From Achatina immaculata (Eukaryota; Mollusca; Gastropoda; Stylommatophora; Achatinidae): a stretch of 64,000 bases of DNA. The notes under the pieces are model-generated. The model searched no databases. It had not been told where the DNA came from and saw only the letters and a program-made list of their open reading frames with translations. The translations under genes were made by a program, and so were the position numbers. The stretch covers positions 15,168,531-15,232,530 of the forward strand of contig CM019708.1 in the NCBI GenBank assembly GCA_009760885.1. Reading direction: 5' to 3'. This document shows, one piece after another, positions 39,843-51,900 of the stretch. How positions within the stretch are numbered: position 1 is the first letter of the stretch; every line of letters starts with the position of its first letter.

Positions 39843-42800
39843 CCACCAAATCAGACAACTTTCACGTGCACCCGTTTTAGTTTTAAATAATAACATTGAC
39901 GTAAGTGAATAAAAAATGTAGCCTTACTTTGTGATGTTATATTTTTCATTCATAATAGTTGTCCCCAGCCTTGATACATTTCTGCTGTACTGAGCATTCC
40001 CCCCCATCCCTCATCAGAAAACTTCCGTCTCATCGCAGTAGCACATTTATTCCCACAAACTGCTGTGACACGCTTGTCCTGGTAAAATACTAGAAACCAC
40101 TGGTCCGCAGGAACATTGCAGTTTACAGTGACAACGGGAGCAGTCTTTTCAGCAACGAGCAGCTCAATGTGTTTGAACTGCCCAGCTTAGTAAGCCACTA
40201 TGTTGACCTACAGTGAGGAGGAGCTTCAGATGTGGAAAGGAGACCATTTGAAATGGCTGTATTAACTAGACATATCCGCTCTTACCCAGTATCTTCCAGA
40301 GGAGGCAGAACTTCATCCTTGTCCAGGATTGTGTGTGTGGTAGTGCCCGTTTTCTACATAATGAAGGGTTCAAGACAGCCAGATTGTTCTGCATTTAAGT
40401 TTTTCATTTTAATTTCTTGTAAGCAGGATTGTGATTGTTTTTTTTTAGTTTATTTTGTGTTGATAGTTTGGAGACAAAGTAGTTCCTGAAATTCTGATCC
40501 TGGGTTTGGATATTATTTGTAAAGGTTTGTTTTCTTTGTGTTTCTTGTTTTCTGCTGACTTACCTGGAAATAAACAATAGACTAATTGGTCATATGCCGC
40601 ATGAACAAAACAGCGCTCAGGCCGTGCAGGGATACAGATCGCAAGCACATGGAGTCAAGCAGAGAGTTCCAGTCTTTGGCTTGTCTTTATATGTCCTTGG
40701 CTGTGATGTGACGATTTTGATTTTACTTTTTGTCTGTGTGTGTGTGTGCATGCAGAAAATGCAGTGAATCTGGGCAGTGGAACAAACATTTTGACATTGA
40801 CATTTGAATATGGCCACTAGTATGAATGTTACAAATTCATTGTTGGGGTATTGTGTGCATGTGTTAATAGATGCGGCTTTCTGTTTCTTTCCACATACCA
40901 CGCAACTGGAACAGGAGCGTGTGAGTAGGAGTTTATTGTTCAGAGATAACCAAAATGGTTGTTGAGTAAGTTCTTGCCATGAGATGCTGTGGGGAAGTTA
41001 AAACAAATGTTTTTTTATTGCTGTCTGTAACAGTTTAAAAAATCTGTTCTACACGCAATCCACCACCTCTAGTTTGTTGGAAGTGTCACTGTATAACTTC
41101 AGCTTTTGTGAGGAGAGCATGTGCGTATGTGTGTTTATAATCTCACAGCCCTTGATGACATCAGCTCGCCGGTGTGTGATGGAGCTCTGTATCAGTGCGA
41201 TGTATCGGATCTCACAATCAGAGCTTTACTCAACTTTCCTTAACTATGTGGAGCATAGAACGATACCTACGTTTACTAGAGACGAAAGGTTTTTGTATCA
41301 GCTTCTCCAAGTTCTAGCTTTGTTATAAAATATTTTGTAATTTTTTCTTTTTGATTAGTTTTTCAAATAGCTTACATAATACAAGAACAAAAGCTGTACA
41401 ACTTGTACAGTATTCACCTATTTTCAGAACAATTTTGCATCTGATCAGATGACCAGAAGTTCGAGGGGTTCGGTTGAAATAGATGTATTTTTTTTAAAGG
41501 AAATTAAACCTAACATGACAAAACATCAACATTCAAATGTTTTGTATGAGGTCATATGATTTTGACAGATGATGTGTATATAAAGTTGTTACTTAGTGCC
41601 TTAATTGTAGTATAACTTTTTTAATGAAAATTTATAATCAGTATTTTCTTACATTTTTGATGTTATTGTGTGATGTGCTGTGCTTTGTTCAGTGCAGGCT
41701 TGAGAAGATATTAACTACATCACAGAATATCAACCACCACAATTACATGAAGAAAAGTGATGTGTATTGTACATTTTTCTTTGTTGGTCAGTAAATTTTG
41801 TCTTAATTATGTAAATATTCTCATTTGTTTGTGATTGTTTGCTCATGACTGCTGATTTGATGTCTGTTAACATTTTCAGCATATTAACTTTTAAACTGCC
41901 AGTTAACATTTTCAACATTTAGAGAAATCTCATGTGATACCAGCCCATTCCATGTTTTTGTTTCCAGTCAGTCTGCGGTCCATGGATAGAGTGAGTTCGA
42001 CAAATAGTCATGTTTGCTTGGGGTTTGACAGGTTTGTACAAAGAGCAGTCACTGAATGGTGCAGACATTTATCTAGAACTTCAAGTTGAAAGATCAATTC
42101 CTTCATGAGTTTTCACCCAGACCAGACCTGACCTAGGTGAACTTTGCTTCAGCAGCAGAATGGAAAGTTAATAGAAGTGTTAATACCATGTCAGCATAGA
42201 ATAACATCATTCAGGATTAGGATCTTTTGCACTTGTTAGTGTTTCTGTTGCAAGATCCCTCTATAAGGAAAAGCACTAGTGTGTGAAGTGTACGATCACT
42301 GTATACTTTTCTACTTGTAACAAAGATCAGCTGTAGCACAAGTGTAATAGATTCAGATATATATATATATATAGTTATGACAGTTTGGTGTGTCTTGTCC
42401 CATTTGATCTTTGTGATGATTTTATGTATTTTTTTTTTTTTTTTGCCTGACAACTGTATGAAGAGATGACCAGATCTTGGCAAGTCCTTGAAGTTGGCTG
42501 GGTTGTAATTTGCTAGATATAATGAGCTTTGGCAAGTCAAACTTGTTTTAATCTGCCATATTGTGTTCTCTAGTTTGTATAAAGGTCAGTGATCATTAGC
42601 CTAAATGTGTTCAGTTTATTGTTATATTTTATTATGTTTTGCTTTTACAAAGTAACACTGCTGTCTGGAAGGCAGTTTGTCTTAGCTTAGAGAAAGAAGA
42701 TGGAGAAATATTAAAGAGCCAGATTTCTGATTGTGAGCACGGCACGTCCAGAATGAAGATGCAGAGATTTTCCAGTCAGAGCCACTATGCCAGCTGGTTC

Positions 42801-44585
42801 TGATGGCTGTCATGCAGGCTTCATGACAAGAACTTGCCACCAAATTATTGTACAAACTTATCTGTGAGCGTATGCTTTTCAGAAACTACCTTTGTTTTCA
42901 TAAATCTTCATGCACATCTAATTCAGGTGAAGTTTGCACGTATACATACTGTCAAAAGTTAAAGATTGAGAGTGTTGGAATTTATTTTTCATTTTTATAT
43001 AGGCAAGTCAGCTGGTATCAGACTTTGATTTTTTGTAACAATAGGCAAGTCAATTGGTATCAGAACTTTGATTTTTTGTAACAGTAGGCAAGTCAGCTGG
43101 TATCAGGATCAAGAGAAACTTGGATAGCAGTGTCTCAGATTTTCATAAAATTGGAGGCAACCCAGCGTAGTTCTCAGCTCAGCTTTACAAAGCACGACAA
43201 TGGTGAACAGTTGTGATTGAAATAAGCTCCAGCATTCACTCCACTCATAATTTTTGTTGAGGAAGAAGAAACTGAACACTCCTGCATGTGAAGTCTCCAT
43301 GGGTTGAGGAAAAGATGGGATTTTTCTCATGCAGTCACTGAAATCTGGTTAGTATCAGATGAGATTTAAGAATCTGTTCTTGTGAAGGTGTCAGGTACTT
43401 TGGTCAGCGTTGTCACCACAGACTGATAGATAACAGTGTAACAGAACATGAAAGAAGTTTCTCCTGTGAACACTGGATTCATGGTATGTCGCTGATTGTT
43501 TCACTGATACTGAGCTGTTTTGTTTGGCCATATGTTCTGTGGATGATATTTCTAAAGTGGTGCGCACCCAGGGATAGATAGACTCTCTGTTTAAAATGGT
43601 AGGAACTTGCAAGGCATAGTTCATGTTTTTGGATTTTGTTGAAGCAAATGTAAAACTTTTTCTTCAATCAGAAGTTTTTTGTTGTCAGAGCTAAAACAGT
43701 CATTTCTGCCTTCAGTTTTTTTATTTTTATTTTGCAACTGCTTGTCACGTTCCCAGCACAACCTGGTGGCTGTGGGTTTCAGATGAAAACCTGTGCTATG
43801 TGTTGTCTTTGAAGTAAGTAATCCAAGGTTGTAAACATGGAGGTTTAAACAGGTTAAGTGTGAAAATAAACATATATAGGAATTTTGGGAGAACGATCTG
43901 CAGAAATTGCAGAGAGATGTAAAAGGAAAATAATTAAGATTCAAACCTTGGACTTGAGTTTGCCAAGCAGCCATCAGACCACAGTAGAGCAGAAGCACAC
44001 TAAACCACTGGTCATCAAGCAGCGCATGGAGATTTACATGTGTTTATTTTCACACTTGGCATTGATTAAATTCCTGTAAATATGGCAAAGTTTTGAATTC
44101 CTTGTGCGGGTATTGAGATGTAAACTGTGATGATTGTCTTGTATGTACTCTACTTAATATTGTAAATAGTGTGCTCCTGTATTTGCTGTTTTCTTATGTT
44201 CTGGAGTAAGATCACATCTTAGTAAATGTCAGCAATGACAGTTTTTTTTTTTGTTGTTAGCTTCTTTGTGTGTAAAAGTGAATGCATACATCACACCATA
44301 CAGTTGACAAATGAACTGAAGTAGTTGGTATTCTTTGCTTTCTTCTTCTGATCTGTTGGTTATGTTGTAAGCAAACAGTGAAATGTATGGTGTGGCATTG
44401 TGTCACAATTGATTTTTGACTGAATTTTTTTGAGTATGAACTAGGAAAAAAGTAGGAACAGCTTTATTATTTAACGAGCATACAGTTGTGGCATTTCAGT
44501 GTGAACCTTAATCATCCAAAAACACGCAGGACAAAGAAATAGCGAGAAGATAAAATATAAATTTACATGAATGGAATGGATAAAA
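39843..44585. other. Intergenic DNA between PKMYT1 and MFAP1
   Basis: It holds the right copy of the duplicated block (about 40268-40565), a GT run near 40735-40748, a TA run near 42358-42373, and three units of TAGGCAAGTCAGCTGGTATC at about 43003-43105. Short frames, such as the one at 41074-41328, show no domain or splice support. Confidence 0.4.
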
Positions 44586-45276
44586 TACAAGGGTCGTACC
44601 AAAAGTAATGAGGACAATTTTGTTAAAGCCAGAATTTATAGAGAAAATAATGTATCACTTTAATCTGTGTCCTCTGCACCTATGTAGAGGTCACATGACC
44701 ATGTGGAGCATAAACAAAATGGCAAGTGCTGTTATTGAGTTCCTCGTTAAAGAGGAAATTCCCAGCTGCTGAAGTTCACCAAAGACTTCAACTTGCTTAT
44801 GGAGATGTGTGTATGTGTGTTAGGAGGTTGGTGAAACATTTCAAAGATGGAAACCACGAGCATCCAAGATAGGCCTCACATTGGTCGCCATCGAACTGGC
44901 TCCACTGAATGCAACATGGAAAGGGTTGGCGACATCATTAAAGAAGACAGGCATGTCATAGTATCTGAAATGGCTGTAAATTGCCTATAGCCCTGACCTG
45001 GCACCCAGTGATTACTGTCATTACGACACAGGAGTGAATGTCCAAATAGCAGTGTGTCTGTGCCGTCAGTCAACTGGAACGGAATTCTACCGGGAGGGTA
45101 TTTTCAAACTTGCAGAGCGATTTGGGGGGGGGGGGGGGTGTGATGTGTGCAGAGAAATGGAGATTGTATTAAAAAGTGAAGAAAAGGATGCAGTTAAAGT
45201 GATACATTTATATTTTCTCTATAAATTCTGATTTTTAAAACAATTTTTGGTCATGACTTTTGGTATGACCCTTGTA
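44586..45276 (+). mobile_element. Mariner-like element, copy 2 (about 690 bp)
   Basis: TA-flanked ends TACAAGGGTCGTACCAAAAG and TTTTGGTATGACCCTTGTA form inverted repeats and match those at 18724-20014. The inside keeps the helix-turn-helix region in broken frames (GAAATTCCCAGCTGCTGAAG, AAAGACTTCAACTTGCTTATG) and the same C-terminal scrap, with a G-run at about 45123-45138. It lacks the catalytic core. Confidence 0.85.
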
Positions 45277-45664
45277 AAATGGATGGAGCACTTGGCTGTA
45301 ACTTATAACAGCTTTACTGCAGTCGCTTTGGTTTACTTAGTTTTATATACTTATACACTAGTTATTTGTGGGGTTTTTTTTTTTTTTTTTGTCTTTGCTT
45401 ACGGCTTGTGAAGCAGGTGTATGCATTTGCTTGGCTTCAGCATTCTCTGTCTTTCTTGTTCCTGTGCATTTGTTAAAAATCATCTGAACATTCTGTACTG
45501 AATGTCTCCTGCGTTAACACATTTCAGTTTACTGATTCTGGCAGAAAATGTGAAGCAAGGACAGATTGACATGAGACATGCCAGGTTGTTGCTTGTATTT
45601 TACCAAGTTTAAACAACTCCTAAAAAGTGAAATCTTTGATCATTCTCAGATGTTGACTTATTTT

Positions 45665-45900
45665 AAAGTAATTGGCTGATCAGCTCAAGACGGTGAACAC
45701 CTTCACAAAGCTCTCTGGAACTGATTATACGTGTTGCCCACATCTCTTTTCTCTGCTCATCATGTATTGGGCACTCCTGCAAAATATGCAGGTCAGTCGG
45801 GTAGATCTTAAGCTCGTTGAGAAAAAAAAAATACTTCAGTCTGTTGTGACTGGTACTGAAGCAAAAAAAAAAAAAAATCACTTCACTCATCTCAAAGGTG
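45665..45900 (-). mobile_element. Possible LINE C-terminal scrap
   Basis: A minus-strand frame contains PTDLHILQECPIHDEQRKEM and later ELCEGVHRLELI, which resembles the His/Cys-containing end of jockey-type LINE polyproteins. It is short and bounded by A-runs; moderate support only. Confidence 0.45.
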
Positions 45901-47294
45901 CAAAATAAAACTAACACATGTGTACAAAGAAAACACTAATTTTATGTCATCAAAACTGAATCAATTTAATGTTCAGCACATAAACAAAATGATAGATTCA
46001 AGCCACTGAAACTTGTACACTTTTGTACAGCATATCCTGGTTCAAAATGGCATCAGATGATTTTAGGGGGCATTAATACTTATTTGCCTGTGACAAAAAT
46101 CTTTATAATCAGCAAGACCATACACAAAATGGTGGCAAGTTCTGCGTGCTAACACTGACCAATGAAGAAATAAGTCACATGTATTGTGTATATATTATAT
46201 TACTGAAAGTAAGCAGTAGAATGTTTCCACAAGGAAATTCCTGTAATATCTGACAGTATCAAATAGATGATGTGAAATTATGTAACATTACAGATATGAG
46301 ATTATGAAACAGGAGGTCAGTATGTATACCCAGTTGTTTGCTCCCTAAATGCGAACTATTGAAGACCTACATAAGCTCAGGAGAAACAAAGGGATTTCAG
46401 CAATTGTCCTAGTGATACGCATCACAGAACGATGCTACAGCAGATTTGGAGGAAGAGAAGACAAATACAAACTTTAATGGGAACAAATGTTTACTTGTGA
46501 GAGATCACATTCATTTCTTGTTAAGCTTTCAGTGATTCTCAACCAGGGAGGCATGTGGCTACCTCTCCCTGTAGACTGACATGATATCTGCAGCCATGGT
46601 AGCTAAAACACACACACATGTTTTAAGTGTTATAAACTTAGGGTTAACTATTGATAGATACATGTTGTTGCTGTTTTGAGAACTGCAGTCTCAAAAAATA
46701 AAAACAAAATGTTCTAACCTGGGCTGATTGTGGCATCGTGCAAACTTGTATCTCGGGGATTTGAATATGCCACAGAAAAATGAGTCCATTTTGATGAAAG
46801 CATATCTGTATAAAAACTGTTCTCATTAGGACAGTGGCAAATGTGACTGTAGTCTTGTTGGCTGTGTTTAAAAATGAATACTTGCTAAAAGAGAGATGTG
46901 ACTCAACTATGCAAACATTACACAGACATGTACGTAGGCTATTCCCCCATGTTATGAGCAGTGACCACACCTGCTGATGATTATGTTGATATTACTTGGA
47001 ACAGGTAATAACAGTATCAGATTTGTGCATAGAAACAGGTTGTTTCAATGTTTACTTACATTTTTGGAATTAAAAAACCCTATAAAAGTACCAAGTTCTG
47101 TTTATGTTTGAATGCTGTGGTTGATGAGTGCAGACGAGGTGCCAGAGTAAAAGCGCAGGTCTTGAGATGAACAGGGGTACATTAGTAAAAGTGAATGAAA
47201 CAAAGTATTGTGGAGATTTCATAAATGCAGATTTTTTTAGGAAAGAAAGAAGTAATGTGATGTTTTCAGACAATAACTGTGTCCTCCTTACCAT
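45901..47294. other. Intergenic DNA, no gene recognised
   Basis: AT-rich with small frames only. I see no element ends and no arrays. Confidence 0.4.
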
Positions 47295-47642
47295 TGGCTA
47301 GGTCTAGATGTACACTACTTACCATCTGAGATGCCTAGATCTACCTGTTGATCTCATCTTGTGATATGTTGCATTCTCACTAAAATAATGTTTGAAATAA
47401 CCTTCTAACTACTTCTCCAGTCGTCTAATATGTCTAGATCTACTTGGGATACATACAGTGGTCTGGTCACAGGGCATGTCTTATCCCTATCAGCATCACC
47501 AAAAATTGAAAATTCTCGAAAATGTTACACCAGTTTTTTAATGAAACAAAGCATGTAGCAATAGTGTCCCAAGGCACTCGAGTCAGAAACCGGAAGTGTT
47601 ACTTTAGTAACACGGGGCACGGAAATATCTTTAGTAGATTAA
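47295..47642 (-). mobile_element. Partial reversed copy of the TTAA element
   Basis: Read on -, it matches the internal part of the elements at 26307 and 55184 (AGATCTAGACATATTAGACG, GTAAGTAG, CCGATGG-type phrases) and ends near a TTAA at 47639-47642. The other end is lost. Confidence 0.6.
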
Positions 47643-47739
47643 TCCCATGCTTGTGTGGAGGACAGTAGTTTTGTGTGGACAGTAGTTTTGTGAGGACAGT
47701 AGTTGTATCTGTCTGCTCAGACTGCTAATCAAAATATTT

Positions 47740-47870
47740 TAGCACCTCCTCTCTCTCTCTCTTCACCACCCCTCCCTTCTCTCCTCCCTCCTCTCTCTCT
47801 CTCTTCACCACCCCTCCCTTCTCTCCTCCCTCCTCTCTTCTTCACCACCCCTCCCTTCTCTCCTCTCCCC

Positions 47871-47900
<30 letters not shown>
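47740..47900. repeat. CT-rich tandem repeat with a long C run and A run
   Basis: Two to three units of CTCTCTCTCTCTTCACCACC and CCTCCCTTCTCTCCTCCCTC, followed by a C run of about 25 and an A run. Low complexity. Confidence 0.9.
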
Positions 47901-47902
<2 letters not shown>

Positions 47903-48190
47903 TTAATGCAGGAAACAGCCAGTGAAATCAACTTTTTGGCTATGTCATGTACATGTACAGGAAAGTGAGGCAACCACTCTGTTCTTGTGGCATACAGCCA
48001 GACATGTGCTGCAACCATGCTGCTCTTGTGACATTCAGACCCTTTCAAACCTACAAGTCTATTTACAGTTTCATTACATGAACTCAGCTATTATAGTGAG
48101 ACAATTCTCAGATGAAGGGAGTGGGGTTGTAGGAATATTTTAGTCTAGCTGTAAAACTGGGTACCTGACACACACATTTGATGATAACAT

Positions 48191-48649
48191 CTACATGGCA
48201 AAAACATGAAGTACATCAGAATATTCAGTATGTACAGCCGCTAGTGTCAAGGGGAGACAAATATTCACACAACAAAATCCAGATCCTTGTAAACAAGTCA
48301 ACATACCTGACCACAATGTGTGTGTTGGGGGAATGATGATGATACAACTGACAAAAATTATGACAGCATTAGTTGTAGTGATCTGTCTATCCAGACCAAA
48401 CTTGGGAATCAAATCTGATTTCAGTGCTAATTTCATCTTACGACTGTTTCTTAAAGGCCATCCCTTACATACAGACCTGTCTTTTACAAATGTTGGGATA
48501 CAGGCATCTGTGCACTGACAGCTACATGTTGTGAACTGTGCTTCCTGAACCCAGTATTCTCTACATCTGATGCAATCCCTCACAAAATAACTGGCAGCCC
48601 ATGGGTCACACACTCCTATACATGTATAATCATTCACTTTCAAAGTCTC
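48191..48649 (-). CDS. Uncertain cysteine-rich reading frame, possibly a single exon
   Basis: The frame opens right after an in-frame TAG at 48652-48650, which lies in a weak acceptor-like TGTGGTTGTAG, and stays open for about 150 codons. Its first part is unusually rich in cysteine (about nine in 53 residues, for example CIGVC, DCIRC, CSCQC). A hydrophobic stretch NAVIIFVSCIIII follows. A good donor, CAG|GTATGT, occurs at 48307-48306. It has no ATG near its start, and it lies about 100 bp after the MFAP1 stop, so it could just be 3-prime UTR. I recognise no family. Confidence 0.25.
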   Translation of the reverse strand, partial: ETLKVNDYTCIGVCDPWAASYFVRDCIRCREYWVQEAQFTTCSCQCTDACIPTFVKDRSVCKGWPLRNSRKMKLALKSDLIPKFGLDRQITTTNAVIIFVSCIIIIPPTHTLWSGMLTCLQGSGFCCVNICLPLTLAAVHTEYSDVLHVFAM

Positions 48650-48748
48650 CTACAACCACATCAAACATCCTGGGATATTTGTACACATTCATGCCACACT
48701 TTTGCGCGCCCACACCTGGTCACTAGAACAACCTTTGTCGTCCTGTAA

Positions 48749-48925
48749 CTATTTTTTAACTCGGGCAGATGGCCGCTGGAACAACTGCTTCATGCCTCCG
48801 CCGTGTGATGTCTGGAACTTGATATTCTGAGCAGTCTCTTGTTGCCAAGCAGACTCGTGGTGTGTCGTGTCTTGGTCCAGCAGATGTGTATATTTGGTTC
48901 GTCCTGATCGTCCAAAGTTCTTCAC
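48749..48925 (-). CDS. MFAP1: MFAP1 exon 10 (C-terminus, stop)
   Basis: Residues 406-463: [20 protein letters not shown], then [13 protein letters not shown] and QRPSARVKK. The human end has SAWGQESAQNTKFF and ERPSAKKRK. The stop is TAG at 48751-48749. Confidence 0.95.
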   Translation of the reverse strand: MKNFGRSGRTKYTHLLDQDTTHHESAWQQETAQNIKFQTSHGGGMKQLFQRPSARVKK

Positions 48926-51900
48926 CTACAGAGCATATCATTAGAAATGCCAGAATTCTGTTGTAAGAAGACACCATGTCAAGGTTCTACACTGGGGGGG
49001 GGCAAAGACGTGTAATTCAAACTGAACGAGATAGTGGTTCAGTCATTACTCACAGCTCGCTGTCTGCATCAGAGTTAGTGAACCACAGTGGACAAAGACC
49101 ATTTTCTACCTCCCAGTGGTGTCCGTCAAAACAGGCAATAGCGTGGCCAAGGGAAGGAGGACAAGCTCCTAAAATTATGCTGAGCTGAAGTTGGATGTAC
49201 TGGGTCAAAAGATGTATAACTGCAACACAACACAGCACAACCAATGCCCTTTTGAGGGCAAATGCCAAAGAAAGTATGCTAAAAAAAACCTCCAAAATCC
49301 AACACTTATCATGTCTGTGTGAAAAGATGACATGGGAATTTTGTAACTACAATAAAAAACAAAAAGTCATATCAGAATTTCATTGGAGAAAATTTGAATA
49401 CAATGAAAGATAAGCAAAACAGCTTGTGTAGGGAGCTAACTCTTCAGTATGATCTGAGCAGCCTGCTATAAACATCTCTTCTCTCCCCTCGTTCATGTTC
49501 TTTAAAGCTGAACAAATCTATGCCCGTGTACATGTCACTCTGATCTGTTGTGCAGGTAGCTGATGCACCAGTGAACTTGACTTAATTTCTCTCAATATCC
49601 CAGTGAAGATCTTGATCCATGGGCACACAGTGACTGGATGTAAGTGATTAAAAAAGTCCAAGATATCACTCAGCAGCCAAGTTCAAATAACAGCCTGCTG
49701 GATGAGCACACCAAGTAACAGCCTGCTGGATGAGCACACCAAGTAACAGCCTGTTGGATGAGCACACCAAAGAACAGCCTCCTCGATGAGCACACCAAGT
49801 AACAGCCTCCTCGATGAGCACACCAAGTAACAGCCTCCTCGATGAGCACACCAAGTAACAGCCTCCTCGATGAGCACACCAAGGAACAGCCTGCTAGATG
49901 AGCATGCTGTATGAGCACAGTGAGGAGGTAAAGTCAAGAAGCTTTTCTTATAGGTCTGCTCCAGGAATTAACACACTGACTACAGACCACTGTGATGAGA
50001 TTTGCTGCTAATTTTTCTCCAGCTCTCCATTATAGATCAAAACTTCCCCAGTTCCCAGTAATCAGCCAGCAACATTGTGGCTGAAGATGCACTACTCAAG
50101 CTGAAAGATATAAAAGGCAGTGAACCAATGCTAACTGTGGAAGGGTTAATGAACCACAACTGGCCAAGACCCTATTTAACCTCTATGTGGTGTCCTCTGT
50201 AACAGACTACAGCCTGGCTGAGTGAAATGGGAAGGCAAATACAGTTCTAATAAATGACAGTGAAGGCCTATGTGTCAGGTCAACAGACATAAATATCCCT
50301 GCACATCTATAAAACTGGGACATGATGCAAGCAGTGACCTTTTGACATCAAATGCAGAAATGATGTATCAAACTCCAAGTCTTGTCTGAAAGGTCTTTCT
50401 CATCTTCCAGAACTTTATAGATCTCAAAGAACAATAAAAATAAAACAAAGAAAGCCCTGCTGCTTTCGCTTAACTACAAAAATAAAAAAAAACAATCACT
50501 TACCTGCATAACTTTTGGTAAGATTGTCTTGTCAAAATGATCTTCCAACGTCGGCTGAGAGAAATCTTGTTTCAGCACAGTATCCTCCACATTCTGAAAT
50601 AAGCACAGTCAACTTTATGACTGATAACTGTCATTAAACAAAACTAGCACATCTGTTTAACCAAAATTATACCAGCAGAAGTTTAGTTAAAAAAAAAAAA
50701 AGCACAGATCAGACACTATCCACAATCACAGATTGGATAAGCCAAGGAGCGACAGGTCATAGTTGTTATTTAAAGTGAGAAAGACGGCAGATGTAAGTAA
50801 TGATATGACTGACTAGGCTGATGGAGACGCCTGTTTTCAAGTCAACAGTCCCAGACTTACCAAGAAGAAGGCACCACGATGATAGTACTTCTGCAGGAAC
50901 TTGTATTTGCCCTTGGGAGCCTTGTTGGTGACTTGTTTTGGGTTCTGCCTCAGCTCTTGCCTCCTCTCCTCCTCTGTCATGTTTCGGAGCTTATCAACCT
51001 CCATCTTGTCTTTGTCAATTCTGAAACAAACACATTTCATACAGGTCATAAGAAATATGATCTTGGATGTATTCTCCTGTCTATCTGGAACTGAAAACTG
51101 GTTTTTTGTAGCTCTAACCATAATTAACATCTTTAAAGATCTGTGCAACAGCTATGACTATGCAGTCAGCACAGAAGAAGGAGTGAGCAAATGATTCCAG
51201 ATCAAAATGGCCATGAAACAAGGATGCAAACTATCTCCCTTGCTTTTTGGAATTGCCACTGACCTTATAACGAAGAAGTGCTGTACGGGTAAAATGGGCA
51301 CTGATTGGGTACATGGGACTCGATTAGAGGAAAAACAAAAACATGGCCAACTACAATGTGAGCTCCATGTGATGTTCAACAGCACGGGAAGGATTCAATA
51401 TGTAAGAACCAAGATGAGCATCATGCACATCAGACAAGTTGCATTTACAAGGTGAAGTCACTAAGTAACTTGCAAATGCATGTTACAAAAAAACTAAATG
51501 TGGCAGTAATTTGAAAACTTAATTTTTGAACCTACATTATTCCCCTATTTCTCAACGTAATCTCCACCAACACTGATACATTTGTCCCATCGCATAATCA
51601 GTGATGCAATATCAATGGCGTAAAAATCAGGAGTCCGATTTCTTAACCATTTTTTACTTCTGTTTCCACCTCTTCGTCACTCAAGAATCTTCTCCCGTCA
51701 AGGTGGTTTTTCAATGGACCAAACAGGTGAAAATCATTTGGAGCTAAGTCAGGACTATAGGGTGAATGTTCAAGAACTTCCCAACCCAAATGGCTAATTT
51801 TCTCTTGGGTTAACCGAGCCGTATGTGGTCTGGCATTGTCATGAAGGAGAAGCACACCTCTAGTCAGCAGACTAAGACGTTTTCTTCAAATTGCATCCCA

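Noticed and set aside
47703..47906. Proline/serine/leucine-rich 67-codon frame
   Set aside because: Translation of a CT-rich simple repeat and a C run.
48756..48977. Minus-strand 73-codon frame at the MFAP1 end
   Set aside because: It is out of phase with MFAP1; the correct phase after the GTAG acceptor at 48926 gives the conserved [15 protein letters not shown] end.
49666..49937. Overlapping minus-strand frames with repeated Cys-Ala-His
   Set aside because: The 28-bp array reads open in several frames at once because of its composition.
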